A stretch of 64,000 bases of DNA, taken from Myxococcales bacterium (GTDB taxonomy: Bacteria > Myxococcota_A > Polyangia > Polyangiales > Polyangiaceae). The stretch is taken from NCBI GenBank assembly GCA_016706225.1, contig JADJKB010000005.1:186001-250000 (forward strand). Reading direction: 5' to 3'. Positions 15,719 through 24,381 of the stretch are shown piece after piece. The position numbers were made by a program, and so were the translations under genes. Under the pieces are notes generated by a model, which saw only the letters and a list, made by a program, of their open reading frames with translations, was not told the origin of the DNA and did not search any database. Each line of letters opens with the position of its first letter. The stretch's first letter is position 1.

Positions 15719-16282
15719 TCACGGCGCGTTGCACGCGACGCGCAGCCCGCCTCCATCGTCGTAGCAGTTGCACCACGCCAGAGCCGCCGGCAGACAGCCA
15801 CAGGCGGGTGCGCCCTGACAGGTTACTGGCAAGAGCTTGCAGCCCTTGTTGCCACTCGGACCGGCTGCGTCACACGTGGCCGCGTCGGGGCCAGGCGGAG
15901 GTTTGAGCCCGCCCGAAAACGAGTAGCAGTAGCTCGTGGTTCCGTCGCACGCGCAGCCGAAACAATCGAACCAGCCCGCATCCGCGACAGAGACCCCGCC
16001 GTCTGCTGCGGCGCCACCGAAGCCCGCAGTGCCGCCGCCGCTGAACGCGCCGATGCCGCCGCCGCCGCTGGCCGCGAATCCACCGCCGCCCGTCGCCGCG
16101 CCCCCCGCGCCGCCCGTGGCTGCTCCGCCCGCGCCGCCGCCGGAGCTGGTCCCCGCTTGCGCGCCCGAGCCGGCGCCACCGTTGCCGTCCCCAGGGTCGC
16201 TCGACGTGAGCCCACAGCCAGCGATGGCCCCGAGGGTGATGAGCGTGACCGCGCTCGTCCAGTCCCAGCGCGCCGCCGACAT
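15719..16282 (-). CDS. Gly-rich-linker lipoprotein with Cys-rich C-terminus
   Basis: Predicted 187 residues. The signal peptide ends in lipobox 'AIAGC' (Cys23). Residues about 30-95 are a glycine/alanine/serine linker that probably spans the periplasm or peptidoglycan. The C-terminal 90 residues carry ten or so Cys ('WFDCFGCACDGTTSYCYS', 'CKLLPVTCQGAPACGCLP', 'WCNCYDDGGG') and probably form a small disulfide-bonded domain. I do not recognise the family. It heads a run of same-strand genes (AcpH-like, protease, membrane protein), with 37 bp to the next start. Confidence 0.75.
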   Translation of the reverse strand: MSAARWDWTSAVTLITLGAIAGCGLTSSDPGDGNGGAGSGAQAGTSSGGGAGGAATGGAGGAATGGGGFAASGGGGIGAFSGGGTAGFGGAAADGGVSVADAGWFDCFGCACDGTTSYCYSFSGGLKPPPGPDAATCDAAGPSGNKGCKLLPVTCQGAPACGCLPAALAWCNCYDDGGGLRVACNAP

Positions 16283-16365
16283 GCCCGGTAGCCTAGCTCA
16301 AATTCCGGAGCGCTGCGCAGCTAGCGAGCCGCGCAGGCCTGCCCGACGCATGCTGGCCTGCGGTC

Positions 16366-17067
16366 TCAGCGCTCGAGCACCGCGCGAATGCGAGCGCGTA
16401 CCGCATCGGAGGTCCACACCGGCAAGTCTTCGGTCTCGAACTGTGCAGTCTCCTCGGCGGTGAGCGACAACACTCCGGCGCGCAGCATGTGTTTTGCCCG
16501 TGCGTACGCGTCGCGCGGGTGGAGCGCGAGGGCGGCCAGTCGCTCGCCAGCGACTTGGCTGGCGTCGATGGCGACCTCGTCGACCAGGCCGTGCAGCTGT
16601 GCGCCCATCGGGTCGAACAGCTCCGCACCCAGGATCACTCGCTCGAGCGAGCGGGACGGGACACGCGCCTTCACCAGCTTCATCACGCGCGGCGGGAAGC
16701 GTAGACCGAGCGCCACCTCATTCAGACCAACGCGCAGCTTGGGACCGTCCGTGACCACCCGATGGTCGCAGGTCATCGCGAGAATGCAGCCACCAGCAAT
16801 GGCGTGCCCGTTCACCAGCGCCACGGTCGGGCCCGGGTACTCCCAGAGCGCCACGGTCACTTCCTCGAGCAGCGCGAGGAACGTGCGCATGGCCCGGGCG
16901 TCCATCGAGAGCACCTCTTTCAGGTTGAGCCCCGCGCTGAAAGCGTCGCCTGCGCCGGTCACGAGCAAAGCGTCGCCGTCCGCGTCGCGCAGCTCCGCCA
17001 ACACCTGCCGCATCAGCTCGGAGTTGATGGCGTTCTTGCCGGGTGCGCTGAGGATGAGCTCTTTCAT
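16366..17067 (-). CDS. Enoyl-CoA hydratase/isomerase family protein
   Basis: Predicted 233 residues, slightly short for the crotonase family (about 255-270). The family blocks are present: 'GDAFSAGLNLKEVL' forming the first oxyanion-hole segment, 'VNGHAIAGGCILAMTCDHRV' for the second, and 'LNEVALGLRFPP' with the acidic residue region used by hydratases. The reaction would be hydration or isomerisation of an enoyl-CoA. An acyl-CoA carboxylase alpha gene lies 3.7 kb upstream on the same strand, so a role in branched-chain or leucine catabolism is possible, but that is inference. The start is the ATG at 'MKELILSAPGKNAINSELM'. Confidence 0.85.
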   Translation of the reverse strand: MKELILSAPGKNAINSELMRQVLAELRDADGDALLVTGAGDAFSAGLNLKEVLSMDARAMRTFLALLEEVTVALWEYPGPTVALVNGHAIAGGCILAMTCDHRVVTDGPKLRVGLNEVALGLRFPPRVMKLVKARVPSRSLERVILGAELFDPMGAQLHGLVDEVAIDASQVAGERLAALALHPRDAYARAKHMLRAGVLSLTAEETAQFETEDLPVWTSDAVRARIRAVLER

Positions 17068-17114
17068 CGGGCCTCGACCCGAAGCCTAGCGGACCGGGCC
17101 GGGCGCCGCGAGGC

Positions 17115-19862
17115 TCACGCTGCGGGCTCGGTGACCAGCTCGAAGGCCAGGGAGTCAGCCTGTTTCGGATCGAGCTCGAGGTCGACCGCCGTGGCGCCCT
17201 CCGCCAGCGTGACGGCCGCGCCATTCACTCGGGCGCTCTTCACCCGCTCGCCCTCGGGTGCCTCGATGCGCAGCGTGCGCAGGGTCTTGCCCCCCGGGCG
17301 GTAGCGGCCCGAGATCGTAGCGCCCCGTTGCGAAAGCTCGATCACGGAGGTGCGGAGCGCGAAGCTGCGCTGCGGCACCCTCGGTGAGATCACCAGCCCA
17401 CTGGCGATGGCCTCTACACCCGCGAGCTTGAGGGCCGCGAACAGGGGCATCGCGTGGTAGTTGTTGTTCTGGACGGGGAAGTCGGTCATCGGCGTGACCT
17501 GACTCTTCCAGGCCAGTCCACTCTGACTGCTCACGCCATCAGGTCCGCTCCAGATCCCGTACCACACGTCCGGAAACGTCTGCGCGTGGGCAGCCATCGT
17601 GTTCCTCGTGAAGTGCTGCCAGGCGCGCGCTGGATCCGAGCGAGCGTAGCCCCAGGTCAGCGGTGCGCTGATGGCGGGCCAGACCTGGGCGCCGGGCGTC
17701 AGGGTCGCGCCGATGGGCGAAGGCTCGTCGAGCTCGTCGGCGATCTTCTGGACGAGCGTTGCACGAGCCAAACCCGGGTCGAAGGTATCGGCGATGAGTG
17801 CCCAGATCTGCGCCTCGAGGTTGATGCTGTCGGCGTAGCGCGGCACACCGTCACCGTAATAACAGCGGTAGAAGAACTCGCTGTTGTGCGCGCCCTGGAG
17901 GGCTTTGCGGTACCCCGTCACGCGCTCGCGGATCTCCTGCGCGAGCGCCGGGTCGCGCGGCTCGACCAGATCCGCCACGCGGGGCAGCACGGCCACCGCC
18001 ATCTGGGTGTTGGGCACACTCTCGCCCTTCTTCACTGCCAGGTCCCGGTCTGGCGCTTCGACCACGATGCCGTCGCTCCAGTCCCCGGTGCCGATCCGGA
18101 TGAGTCCGTGTTCGCCGGTAGAGACCTGATCGAACAGGTGGCGCAGCGCACCTTTCGTGTGATCCCAGACGCTTGCGTTCGGGCGGGCCTCGCGCGGCCA
18201 GTACGGCGCGTTTTCGTCCAGGAACGCCAGATCCCCGCTGGCCCCGAGGTACTCGCCGAGCGCCCACAAGAAGAACAGCGGCAGGTCGCTGGGCGCGGTG
18301 TGAATGCTGGCGTCGTCGAGCATGCCGTGACCTTGAAACGCATACGAGAAACGCTCGTTCGCGTATTGGATGCCCATGAACAGACGCAGCTCGGCGCGCG
18401 CGAGCTCGGGGTTCGTGTAGACCAACGGCAAGGCGAACAGGCCGAGGTCTCGCGCCGCGCCATCAGCCCCGTGCAGGTACAAGTAGGCCGAGCCCTGTGG
18501 CACGACCGCGCCGTGCCAGTAGTCGCGGTAGCCGACCGAGCTTTCCATCTGATACGAGTGCCACACCAGTTCGCGAGACAGCTCGGGCGCACCGCCGGCG
18601 CTGAAATAGAAGAGCTTGTCGTCGAGATCTTCGGTCGCTGCTTCGCGAGCGCTGAAGCCCGGGTCGTGCCAGCGCGCTTCGTCAGGAAAGTTCTCGTCCG
18701 CGCGGGCGTAGCCGTACACGAAGCGCAGCGTTCGTTCTTCGCCCGGCCCGAGCTCGAGCTCACTCTTGATCACGAATGCGCGGCCCTGACCGGCGCCGTT
18801 CTGGGCGGGCAAGCTGAAGCTCTCGCTGCCGTGCCCCGGCGAGTCGAAGAGCACCGTTTCGGGCTGAGCCACCGGGCCGCGTCCGAAGAAGCTCGTCTGG
18901 TCGGTGAACACGTCGGCGACGCCGCCGAGCGGCGCCAGCAAGAAGGGGCTGTTGGCGTAGTAGTCCGCGGCGCTTGGGACATCCCTGCCAGGCCGGGGAG
19001 TCTCACCCACGTAAGCTCGCGTGAGCCCGATCCGTGAGCTCTTGGCGTCGAACGAGACGCTCTCGTCGAACCAGGCGTTGCGGGCATCCCGGCTCTTGCG
19101 AGCCGTCTCGGGTGCGAGCACGAAGGGATCTCCGGCGACGACCCAGTTGATCTCGATGGGCCGCCGGAACACGTCCCAGTACTCCCAGTGTGTCAGGCGG
19201 CGGGGGCTGTCACTCAGGTTCTGGAGCGTGACGTCGCTCACCACCGCGGCCACGTCGCCGGGCGGCGCCGCCGTCACACGCCGCGCGCGGATCCCACGAT
19301 ACTCCAGGCTGGTCTCGGCGTAGCCCATGCCGAAGCGGCGTGTGGTCTTGCTGCGTTCGGGGCGCCAGCGGTACGCGCTGCACCAGGTCTCGTCGCCGTC
19401 CGACAGCCAGCCGAAGCCACCCGCGTAGGCGCCGGCCGATTCATCCAGCTTGTTCAGGTACTCGACGCCGCGGTCTTGAGTCACGACCTCGATCACACCG
19501 TCGTTGAAGATGTGGGCGTTGATGCGGTGGTTGCCGAACGCTGCCCAGTGGTCGCGGCGATCGAGCGGTTCGCCGTCCGGGCCCTGCTCGGTGACGGAGT
19601 AGCTGGCGCGGCTGTCCGCGTGCTGATCCAGTCGGTAGTCGTAGGCGGGCTGGGCGCGGGCGTCGAGCGTCCAGCGGCCGAAGCTACCGCTGCCGATGGA
19701 GCACTCGTGAAGCTGCGTCGGGTCGTCGAGATCCGGGGCCTCGCAGGTCTCCGGCGCGGGGTTCCAGACTGGGTCGCCGGAGTCGGGCGTGGGTGCGCGT
19801 TCATCGCTTCCGCACCCGGCGAGGCCGGGCAAGAGCCAGCACAACGACCACGTTCGGCGCAT
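17115..19862 (-). CDS. Exported GH94-like lipoprotein
   Basis: Predicted 915 residues. A lipobox 'GLAGC' (Cys17) shows export, unlike the cytosolic cellobiose and chitobiose phosphorylases it resembles. The N-terminal half is a beta-sandwich with GH94-style features: 'DHWAAFGNHRINAHIFNDG', 'EYWDVFRRP', and 'SFFGRGPVAQPETV'. The helical (alpha/alpha)6 barrel carries 'GTGDWSDGI' at 591-599, matching the catalytic 'GDWND' of GH94 with Asn replaced by Ser. Downstream are 'NTQMAVAVLPRVADL' and 'INLEAQIWALIADTF', as in the family. A phosphorylase outside the cytoplasm would lack phosphate control, so a hydrolase or a carbohydrate-binding role seems more likely. The substrate is unknown. The gene stands alone, 47 bp from the hydratase start. 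Confidence 0.75.
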   Translation of the reverse strand: MRRTWSLCWLLPGLAGCGSDERAPTPDSGDPVWNPAPETCEAPDLDDPTQLHECSIGSGSFGRWTLDARAQPAYDYRLDQHADSRASYSVTEQGPDGEPLDRRDHWAAFGNHRINAHIFNDGVIEVVTQDRGVEYLNKLDESAGAYAGGFGWLSDGDETWCSAYRWRPERSKTTRRFGMGYAETSLEYRGIRARRVTAAPPGDVAAVVSDVTLQNLSDSPRRLTHWEYWDVFRRPIEINWVVAGDPFVLAPETARKSRDARNAWFDESVSFDAKSSRIGLTRAYVGETPRPGRDVPSAADYYANSPFLLAPLGGVADVFTDQTSFFGRGPVAQPETVLFDSPGHGSESFSLPAQNGAGQGRAFVIKSELELGPGEERTLRFVYGYARADENFPDEARWHDPGFSAREAATEDLDDKLFYFSAGGAPELSRELVWHSYQMESSVGYRDYWHGAVVPQGSAYLYLHGADGAARDLGLFALPLVYTNPELARAELRLFMGIQYANERFSYAFQGHGMLDDASIHTAPSDLPLFFLWALGEYLGASGDLAFLDENAPYWPREARPNASVWDHTKGALRHLFDQVSTGEHGLIRIGTGDWSDGIVVEAPDRDLAVKKGESVPNTQMAVAVLPRVADLVEPRDPALAQEIRERVTGYRKALQGAHNSEFFYRCYYGDGVPRYADSINLEAQIWALIADTFDPGLARATLVQKIADELDEPSPIGATLTPGAQVWPAISAPLTWGYARSDPARAWQHFTRNTMAAHAQTFPDVWYGIWSGPDGVSSQSGLAWKSQVTPMTDFPVQNNNYHAMPLFAALKLAGVEAIASGLVISPRVPQRSFALRTSVIELSQRGATISGRYRPGGKTLRTLRIEAPEGERVKSARVNGAAVTLAEGATAVDLELDPKQADSLAFELVTEPAA

Positions 19863-20026
19863 CGAGGCGAGAGGTTAGCAGCACGACGAGCTGACCGGCG
19901 TGCGGGGCAATCGTGCCCGAGAGTGTGCCAGTGAGCGCGAGTGGCACGCTCGGACCGCCAGCTCGATCCCGGCGTATCTCGCTGGCACCTTGCTTGCACT
20001 CAATGCCCGCTCGAGGCTCGAAACCA

Positions 20027-20728
20027 ATGAAGACGACCGTGATCGCCGTGGCATTCCTGCTGGGCGCGTGTGGCGGGCAATCCGCAGCAGACTCGACTGG
20101 AGGTAGCGCCGGAGTCAGCGGAACGGGGGGTGGAAGCTCCGGCGGCGCCGGTGGTTCGAGTGCGGGGGCAGGTGGCTCGGGCGCCAGCAGCGGCGCGGGG
20201 GGCGTCGCGGGTGCCGGCGCCAGCGCTGGAGCGGGAGGCAGTGCGGGTGATGCTTGCAACGATCCCTCGCTCAAGCTCTGCAATGGGCCAGGTCAGTGTG
20301 CGCTCACGACCTCGGACTGCTGTCTGTGCGGTATGCCCGAGATCACCGACTACGTGGCGATGAATCAGGCCTCGGCGGCCAAGTGCGACTGCGGCGGACC
20401 GGTCTGCGACTGTGCGTCGGCGCCGAACCCGAACCTCGCGGCGAGCTGTGAGAGCGGAACCTGCGCCGCGTGGGACGTCCGGCAGCGCAAGGACTACGCT
20501 GGCTGCGCCGACGACACCGACTGTCGACTGCGCAACGGTCTCGATTGCTGCGAGGGCTGCCAAGCCAGCAACTACTCGGTCGTAGCGGTGCGGAAGGACG
20601 CGGAGAATGCGCTGAAGGCAGCGCTATGTGAAGGCGGCAGCGCCTGTTCCAAGTGCATGGTGCAGTACCCGTCGACCGTGACGGCGGTGTGCAACGCGGG
20701 CAGCTGTCAGGTGATGTACATCAAGTGA
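20027..20728 (+). CDS. Gly-rich-linker lipoprotein with Cys-rich domain
   Basis: Predicted 233 residues. The signal peptide ends in 'LLGAC' (Cys15), followed by a GGSSGG-type linker to about residue 70. The C-terminal 160 residues carry about twenty Cys in two similar halves ('CNGPGQCALTTSDCCLCG' and 'CRLRNGLDCCEGCQASNY'), then 'CMVQYPSTVTAVCNAGSC'. The repeated 'DCC.GC' pattern suggests a duplicated disulfide-rich module. I do not recognise it beyond the general myxobacterial surface-lipoprotein type. The start is the ATG at the signal peptide; the longer in-frame reading has no signal. The gene converges on the carboxylase gene, separated by a hairpin. Confidence 0.75.
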   Translation: MKTTVIAVAFLLGACGGQSAADSTGGSAGVSGTGGGSSGGAGGSSAGAGGSGASSGAGGVAGAGASAGAGGSAGDACNDPSLKLCNGPGQCALTTSDCCLCGMPEITDYVAMNQASAAKCDCGGPVCDCASAPNPNLAASCESGTCAAWDVRQRKDYAGCADDTDCRLRNGLDCCEGCQASNYSVVAVRKDAENALKAALCEGGSACSKCMVQYPSTVTAVCNAGSCQVMYIK

Positions 20729-20729
20729 G

Positions 20730-20763
20730 GACCCACTGCGGCAGCGTGAGCTGCGCGCGGGTC
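20730..20763. terminator. Hairpin between convergent genes
   Basis: GACCC and GGGTC arms enclose a shorter CAGC-gtga-GCTG stem, so the 33-bp gap between two convergent stop codons can fold on either strand. There is no U-tract. It may be a bidirectional terminator. Confidence 0.4.
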
Positions 20764-22744
20764 ACGCGCTCGGCCCGAGCACCGCGAGCACGACTTCGGA
20801 CTCGACCTGTTCACCCTCGCTCACGCGCATCTCCACGACGATGCCGGCTTCGGACGCCTTCACCGAGTGCTCCATCTTCATGGCCTCGAGCACCACCAGC
20901 ACGTCGCCGGTCTGGACCGCGTCGCCCAGTTTTGCGACGACCTTGACCACCTTGCCCGGCATCGGCGCGACACAGGCACCCGCGGCGGTGGCCAGCTGTT
21001 TCTCCGGGAAGCGGGGCAACTCGAGGAACACGACCGAGCCGTCGAGGCCGTGTACGAAGACGTGATCGTCACGCCGGCTGACACGGAAAGCGTGACCGAG
21101 ACCGCTCTCGTCCTCGAAGGAAACCCGGGGAAGCGCCACAATGACCTGCCGCACCTGATGCTCGGCGCCGTCAGCGGATACCTGCAACGTGTTGCTGTCG
21201 AGCCCGGCGTACTCGACGCGTAGGCTGCGCTCACCGAGCCGGTACTCGACCCACTCGCGGCTCACGCGGTTGTTGCGGAAGCCCAGCGGAAGCGCCGGCA
21301 GGGTGCGCCGAGCTCGCATCCGGGTGTCACGAGCTGCGAGCGTCGCCGCGACCGCGGCCCAGGCCTCGCGCTCGGGTCGCAACGGATCCGTGGCGGGCTC
21401 TCGCAGGTGGTCCTGGATGAAGTGGGTGTGGGTCGCTCCGGCGCGAAACTCGGGGTGAGCGAGCACCCGCATCAAGAACTCGCGGTTGGTCGTCACACCT
21501 TCGGCAGCCAGGTGGGACAGGGCTCCGAGCATCTTCTGGATTGCCTCGCCGCGCGTCGCCGCGTGGGTGATCACCTTCGCCAGCATCGGGTCGTAGTGGA
21601 TCCCGATCTCGGTGCCTTGCTCGACTCCCGAGTCCACTCGCAGGCCCGGCATGTCCGGAACGAACCAGTCCACGAGCTGGCCCGTCGTCGGCAGGAAATC
21701 CTTGTTGGCGTCCTCGGCGTACAACCGGCACTCGATGGCGTGGCCGGACTGGGTCAGGTCGGACTGGGCGAACGCGAGTGGAGCGCCCTCGGCAATGCGG
21801 ATCTGCTCACGCACGATGTCGATGCCGGTGACGAGCTCGGTCACGGGGTGTTCGACCTGAAGGCGGGTGTTGACCTCGAGGAAGAAGAACTCACCGTTCG
21901 GCGCCAGGATGAACTCGACGGTGCCCGCGCTCGCGTAACCCACGGCCTTGCCCACGGCGACCGCGGCTTCGCCCATTCGAGCGCGCAGCCCGGCGTCGAG
22001 GGCTGGCGACGGAGACTCCTCGATGATCTTCTGGTGGCGGCGCTGGATCGAGCACTCCCGCTCGAACAGGTGAAGCAAGTTGCCGTGCTGGTCCCCCAGG
22101 ATCTGGATCTCGACGTGACGCGGAGTCTGGACGTACCGCTCGATCAGCAGTGTGTCGTCGCCGAATGCGCTCTTGGCTTCACGTTTGGCGCCATCGATGG
22201 CGAGGATCAGCTCTTCGCTGCGCTCGACGATGCGCATGCCTTTGCCGCCGCCCCCAGCGCTGGCCTTGATCAAGAGTGGGAAGCCGACCGCTTCGGCTTC
22301 GCGCGCGAGGTGGCTGGTGGTCTGATCGTCGGGTTCGACACCGGGCACCACCGGCACACCGGCGGCGGCGACCAGGCGTTTTGCGGCCTTCTTGGAGCCC
22401 ATGTCGCGGATCGCACGCGGGCTGGGGCCGATGAAGATCAGACCGGCGTCGCCGCAGGCTTGGGCGAAGTCTGCGTTCTCGGCGAGGAAGCCGAAGCCAG
22501 GGTGAATCGCGGTCGAGCCGGTTCGCTTCGCGGCGTCCACGATCTTCTCGATGCACAGGTAACTCTCGCGGCTGGCGGCGGGGCCGATGCGCACCGCCTG
22601 GTCGGCTGAGAGCACGAACGGCGCGCCGGCGTCGGCGTCGGAATGGACGGCTACGGTCCAGATGCCCATGTTCCGCAGAGTTCGCTGGATGCGAGCGGCG
22701 ATCTCTCCGCGGTTGGCGATGAGGACCTTGGAAATTGGGCGCAT
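20762..22744 (-). CDS. Acyl-CoA carboxylase alpha subunit (biotin carboxylase + biotin carrier)
   Basis: Predicted 660 residues. The N-terminal biotin carboxylase begins 'ISKVLIANRGEIAARIQRTL' and contains 'IHPGFGFLAENADFA', the ATP-binding glycine loop 'KASAGGGGKGMRIV', 'RDCSIQRRHQK'-type block ('ERECSIQRRHQKIIEESP') and 'FLEVNTRLQVEHPVTE'. The C-terminal biotinyl domain has 'VLEAMKMEHSV' with the biotinylated Lys623. The length and one-polypeptide layout fit methylcrotonyl-CoA or propionyl-CoA carboxylase alpha. It carboxylates biotin using ATP and bicarbonate and needs a carboxyltransferase beta subunit, probably the gene at 44.5-46.1 kb. The start ATG faces the FNR gene divergently, 80 bp apart. 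Confidence 0.9.
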   Translation of the reverse strand: MRPISKVLIANRGEIAARIQRTLRNMGIWTVAVHSDADAGAPFVLSADQAVRIGPAASRESYLCIEKIVDAAKRTGSTAIHPGFGFLAENADFAQACGDAGLIFIGPSPRAIRDMGSKKAAKRLVAAAGVPVVPGVEPDDQTTSHLAREAEAVGFPLLIKASAGGGGKGMRIVERSEELILAIDGAKREAKSAFGDDTLLIERYVQTPRHVEIQILGDQHGNLLHLFERECSIQRRHQKIIEESPSPALDAGLRARMGEAAVAVGKAVGYASAGTVEFILAPNGEFFFLEVNTRLQVEHPVTELVTGIDIVREQIRIAEGAPLAFAQSDLTQSGHAIECRLYAEDANKDFLPTTGQLVDWFVPDMPGLRVDSGVEQGTEIGIHYDPMLAKVITHAATRGEAIQKMLGALSHLAAEGVTTNREFLMRVLAHPEFRAGATHTHFIQDHLREPATDPLRPEREAWAAVAATLAARDTRMRARRTLPALPLGFRNNRVSREWVEYRLGERSLRVEYAGLDSNTLQVSADGAEHQVRQVIVALPRVSFEDESGLGHAFRVSRRDDHVFVHGLDGSVVFLELPRFPEKQLATAAGACVAPMPGKVVKVVAKLGDAVQTGDVLVVLEAMKMEHSVKASEAGIVVEMRVSEGEQVESEVVLAVLGPSA

Positions 22745-22824
22745 GTCGGGGCGCAGGCTATCACGGCAGGCCGGGTAAACGACGCGTTGCAGAGAGCGTG
22801 GACCTTGGACTATTGAGGCGCCCC

Positions 22825-23535
22825 ATGGAACTCCGAGAGCCGAGGCTCTTCAGGGCCGAGCTGGTCGCCGACAGCGCGCTCTCGCCGCGCGTTCGCGCGC
22901 TCTCCCTCGCGACGCTCGGTCCCGAGCCGCTCGAGTGGATCCCTGGGCAATACCTGGAGCTTGGTCTGGCGGGTGCCGACAAACGCATGCCGTATTCCAT
23001 CGCGAACGCACCCGGTTCGGCGCTGGCTGGGCGCTTCGAGCTGGCAGTGTTGCGCGGTTCCGGTGGTGGTGCCCTGGACGAGCTCGTCGTCGGTGCGGCG
23101 GTCGACGTCTTCGGTCCTTGCGGGACCTTCGTGCGCAGTGCCCCGCCTGACGTGCCGACGGTGTTTGTGGGTACCGGAACGGGGTTGGCGCCGCTCCGAG
23201 CGATGTTTCAGTCGGCGCTCGAGGAGCAGAGCAGCGCGCCGATCGTCGTGCTGTTCGGCGCCCGGACCGAGCCGGAGATCTTGTGGCGGGGGGAGCTCGA
23301 GGCTTTGGCGGACAGGGTGCCGCGCTTCCGATACGAACCCACACTGACACAACCTCAAAATGGTTGGTCCGGTCGGCGCGGCCGCGTGCAAGATCATCTG
23401 GCGGAGCTGGTCTCACCGCTGGCGAACGCGCACGTCTACCTGTGCGGGCTCAGCGAGATGGTGGTCGACTGCACGCGCGTGCTCACCACCGAGCTCGGCC
23501 TGGCTGCGTCGCGGATTTCCACGGAAGGGCACTGA
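22825..23535 (+). CDS. FNR-type ferredoxin/flavin NAD(P)H reductase
   Basis: Predicted 236 residues. The N-terminal FAD domain has 'WIPGQYLELGL' and 'RMPYSIANAPGS', the RxYS motif binding the FAD phosphate. The NAD(P) domain has 'TVFVGTGTGLAPLRAMFQ', 'VVLFGARTEPEIL' and 'HVYLCGLSEMVVD', the usual nucleotide-binding signature. No iron-sulfur domain is present, so it passes electrons between NAD(P)H and an external ferredoxin, flavodoxin or haem protein. The start has GAGG eight bases upstream. The gene is divergent from the carboxylase gene. The redox partner is unknown. Confidence 0.85.
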   Translation: MELREPRLFRAELVADSALSPRVRALSLATLGPEPLEWIPGQYLELGLAGADKRMPYSIANAPGSALAGRFELAVLRGSGGGALDELVVGAAVDVFGPCGTFVRSAPPDVPTVFVGTGTGLAPLRAMFQSALEEQSSAPIVVLFGARTEPEILWRGELEALADRVPRFRYEPTLTQPQNGWSGRRGRVQDHLAELVSPLANAHVYLCGLSEMVVDCTRVLTTELGLAASRISTEGH

Positions 23536-23613
23536 CGCGGCCGGGGAATGCTGACGGTGAATGCCTTCGTGCCGGCATTTGCCACGCCGCACTCGTCGGC
23601 GCATCATGACGGC

Positions 23614-23958
23614 ATGGGTGACGCCGAGAACAAGCGACTGATCTTGGCGCGTCGGGCCCGGTTTGTTGCGATGGCGTTGGCGAGCGCCGGAGTGGCGTCG
23701 GTGGCCGCGACCGCTTGCGGCGGCAAGAGTGACGATGGTGGTAGCGGTGGCAGCGCTGCGGCGGCGAGCGGTGGCGCCGGCGGTGCTGCGGGTGGCGCCG
23801 GCGGTTCAGGTGCAGCGGGTGGTGCAGACGGAGCTGCTGGAGCGAGCGGTGGGGGTGGAGCGAGCGGCAGCTCCGGGGACGGCGGGAACACCGGTGGCGC
23901 GGCGGGTGAGCCTCAGGTGTGCCTGTCGCCGCCGCCACCGCCGGATCCGAAGCCGTGA
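23614..23958 (+). CDS. Small exported Gly/Ala-rich protein
   Basis: Predicted 114 residues. The N-terminus 'LARRARFVAMALASAGVA' has twin arginines before a hydrophobic stretch and ends 'AATACGG', so it may be a Tat-like signal peptide with a weak lipobox at Cys35. The body is almost entirely GGSGG/GGAGG repeats and it ends 'CLSPPPPPDPKP'. It resembles the linker of neighbouring lipoproteins without any folded domain, and may be an incomplete relative or a wall-spanning peptide. No convincing Shine-Dalgarno is visible, so start and even expression are uncertain. Confidence 0.5.
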   Translation: MGDAENKRLILARRARFVAMALASAGVASVAATACGGKSDDGGSGGSAAAASGGAGGAAGGAGGSGAAGGADGAAGASGGGGASGSSGDGGNTGGAAGEPQVCLSPPPPPDPKP

Positions 23959-23959
23959 T

Positions 23960-24376
23960 TCACGGGCCCTTCAGCATTCCGAAGCCCATCATTCCAAACA
24001 TGAAGATGACGAGCACGGCGCCCGCGAGCAAGAGGAGCCCGTTGATCGCGATGGCGGCGATGGCCACTCCGCGACTCCCGTAACGATCCGGGGCCGCGCG
24101 CACTCGAAACAGGGAGGCGACGCCGAGACCCAGCCCCACCATGTTCAGGACCAGCGCCAACCCACCGCAGCACAGGTAGAGCGGCAGGCTGAGCACGCCC
24201 AAGATCAGGCCGACAAGACCGGTGGGTTCGACACCGCTACCGCCCTCCTGGCGGTACGCACTGTCGGTGCTGACGCCGGGCGGCAGCGCCAATCCGTAAC
24301 CCCCGACCGGACCGTGAGCTGGCGGGGCAGGTGGCACGCCGGGCGCGGGCGGGCCGGGGGGGCCGGGAGGCTGCAT
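23960..24376 (-). CDS. DUF4190-like two-helix membrane protein
   Basis: Predicted 138 residues. A Pro/Gly-rich N-terminus ('MQPPGPPGPPAPGVPPAPP') is followed by two hydrophobic segments: 'LVGLILGVLSLPLYLCCGGLALVLNMVGLGLGVASLF' and 'GVAIAAIAINGLLLLAGAVLVIFMFGMMGF'. Between them 'RVRAAPDRYGSRGVAIAAIAIN' matches the small DUF4190-type family of Pro-rich-tail membrane proteins, whose role is unknown. It follows the GDPD gene stop by five bases on the same strand. Its end lies one base from the end of the convergent small exported protein gene. Confidence 0.65.
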   Translation of the reverse strand: MQPPGPPGPPAPGVPPAPPAHGPVGGYGLALPPGVSTDSAYRQEGGSGVEPTGLVGLILGVLSLPLYLCCGGLALVLNMVGLGLGVASLFRVRAAPDRYGSRGVAIAAIAINGLLLLAGAVLVIFMFGMMGFGMLKGP

Positions 24377-24381
24377 CGCGC

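Noticed and set aside
17454..19037. Plus-strand frame of 527 residues inside the GH94-like gene
   Set aside because: It is antisense to a gene with clear family motifs and shows the His/Arg/Val bias typical of high-GC shadows.
22787..22816. Sigma-70-like TTGCAG/TATTGA pair before the FNR-type gene
   Set aside because: The predicted start would be at the ATG itself and would overlap the GAGG ribosome site, so both cannot be right.
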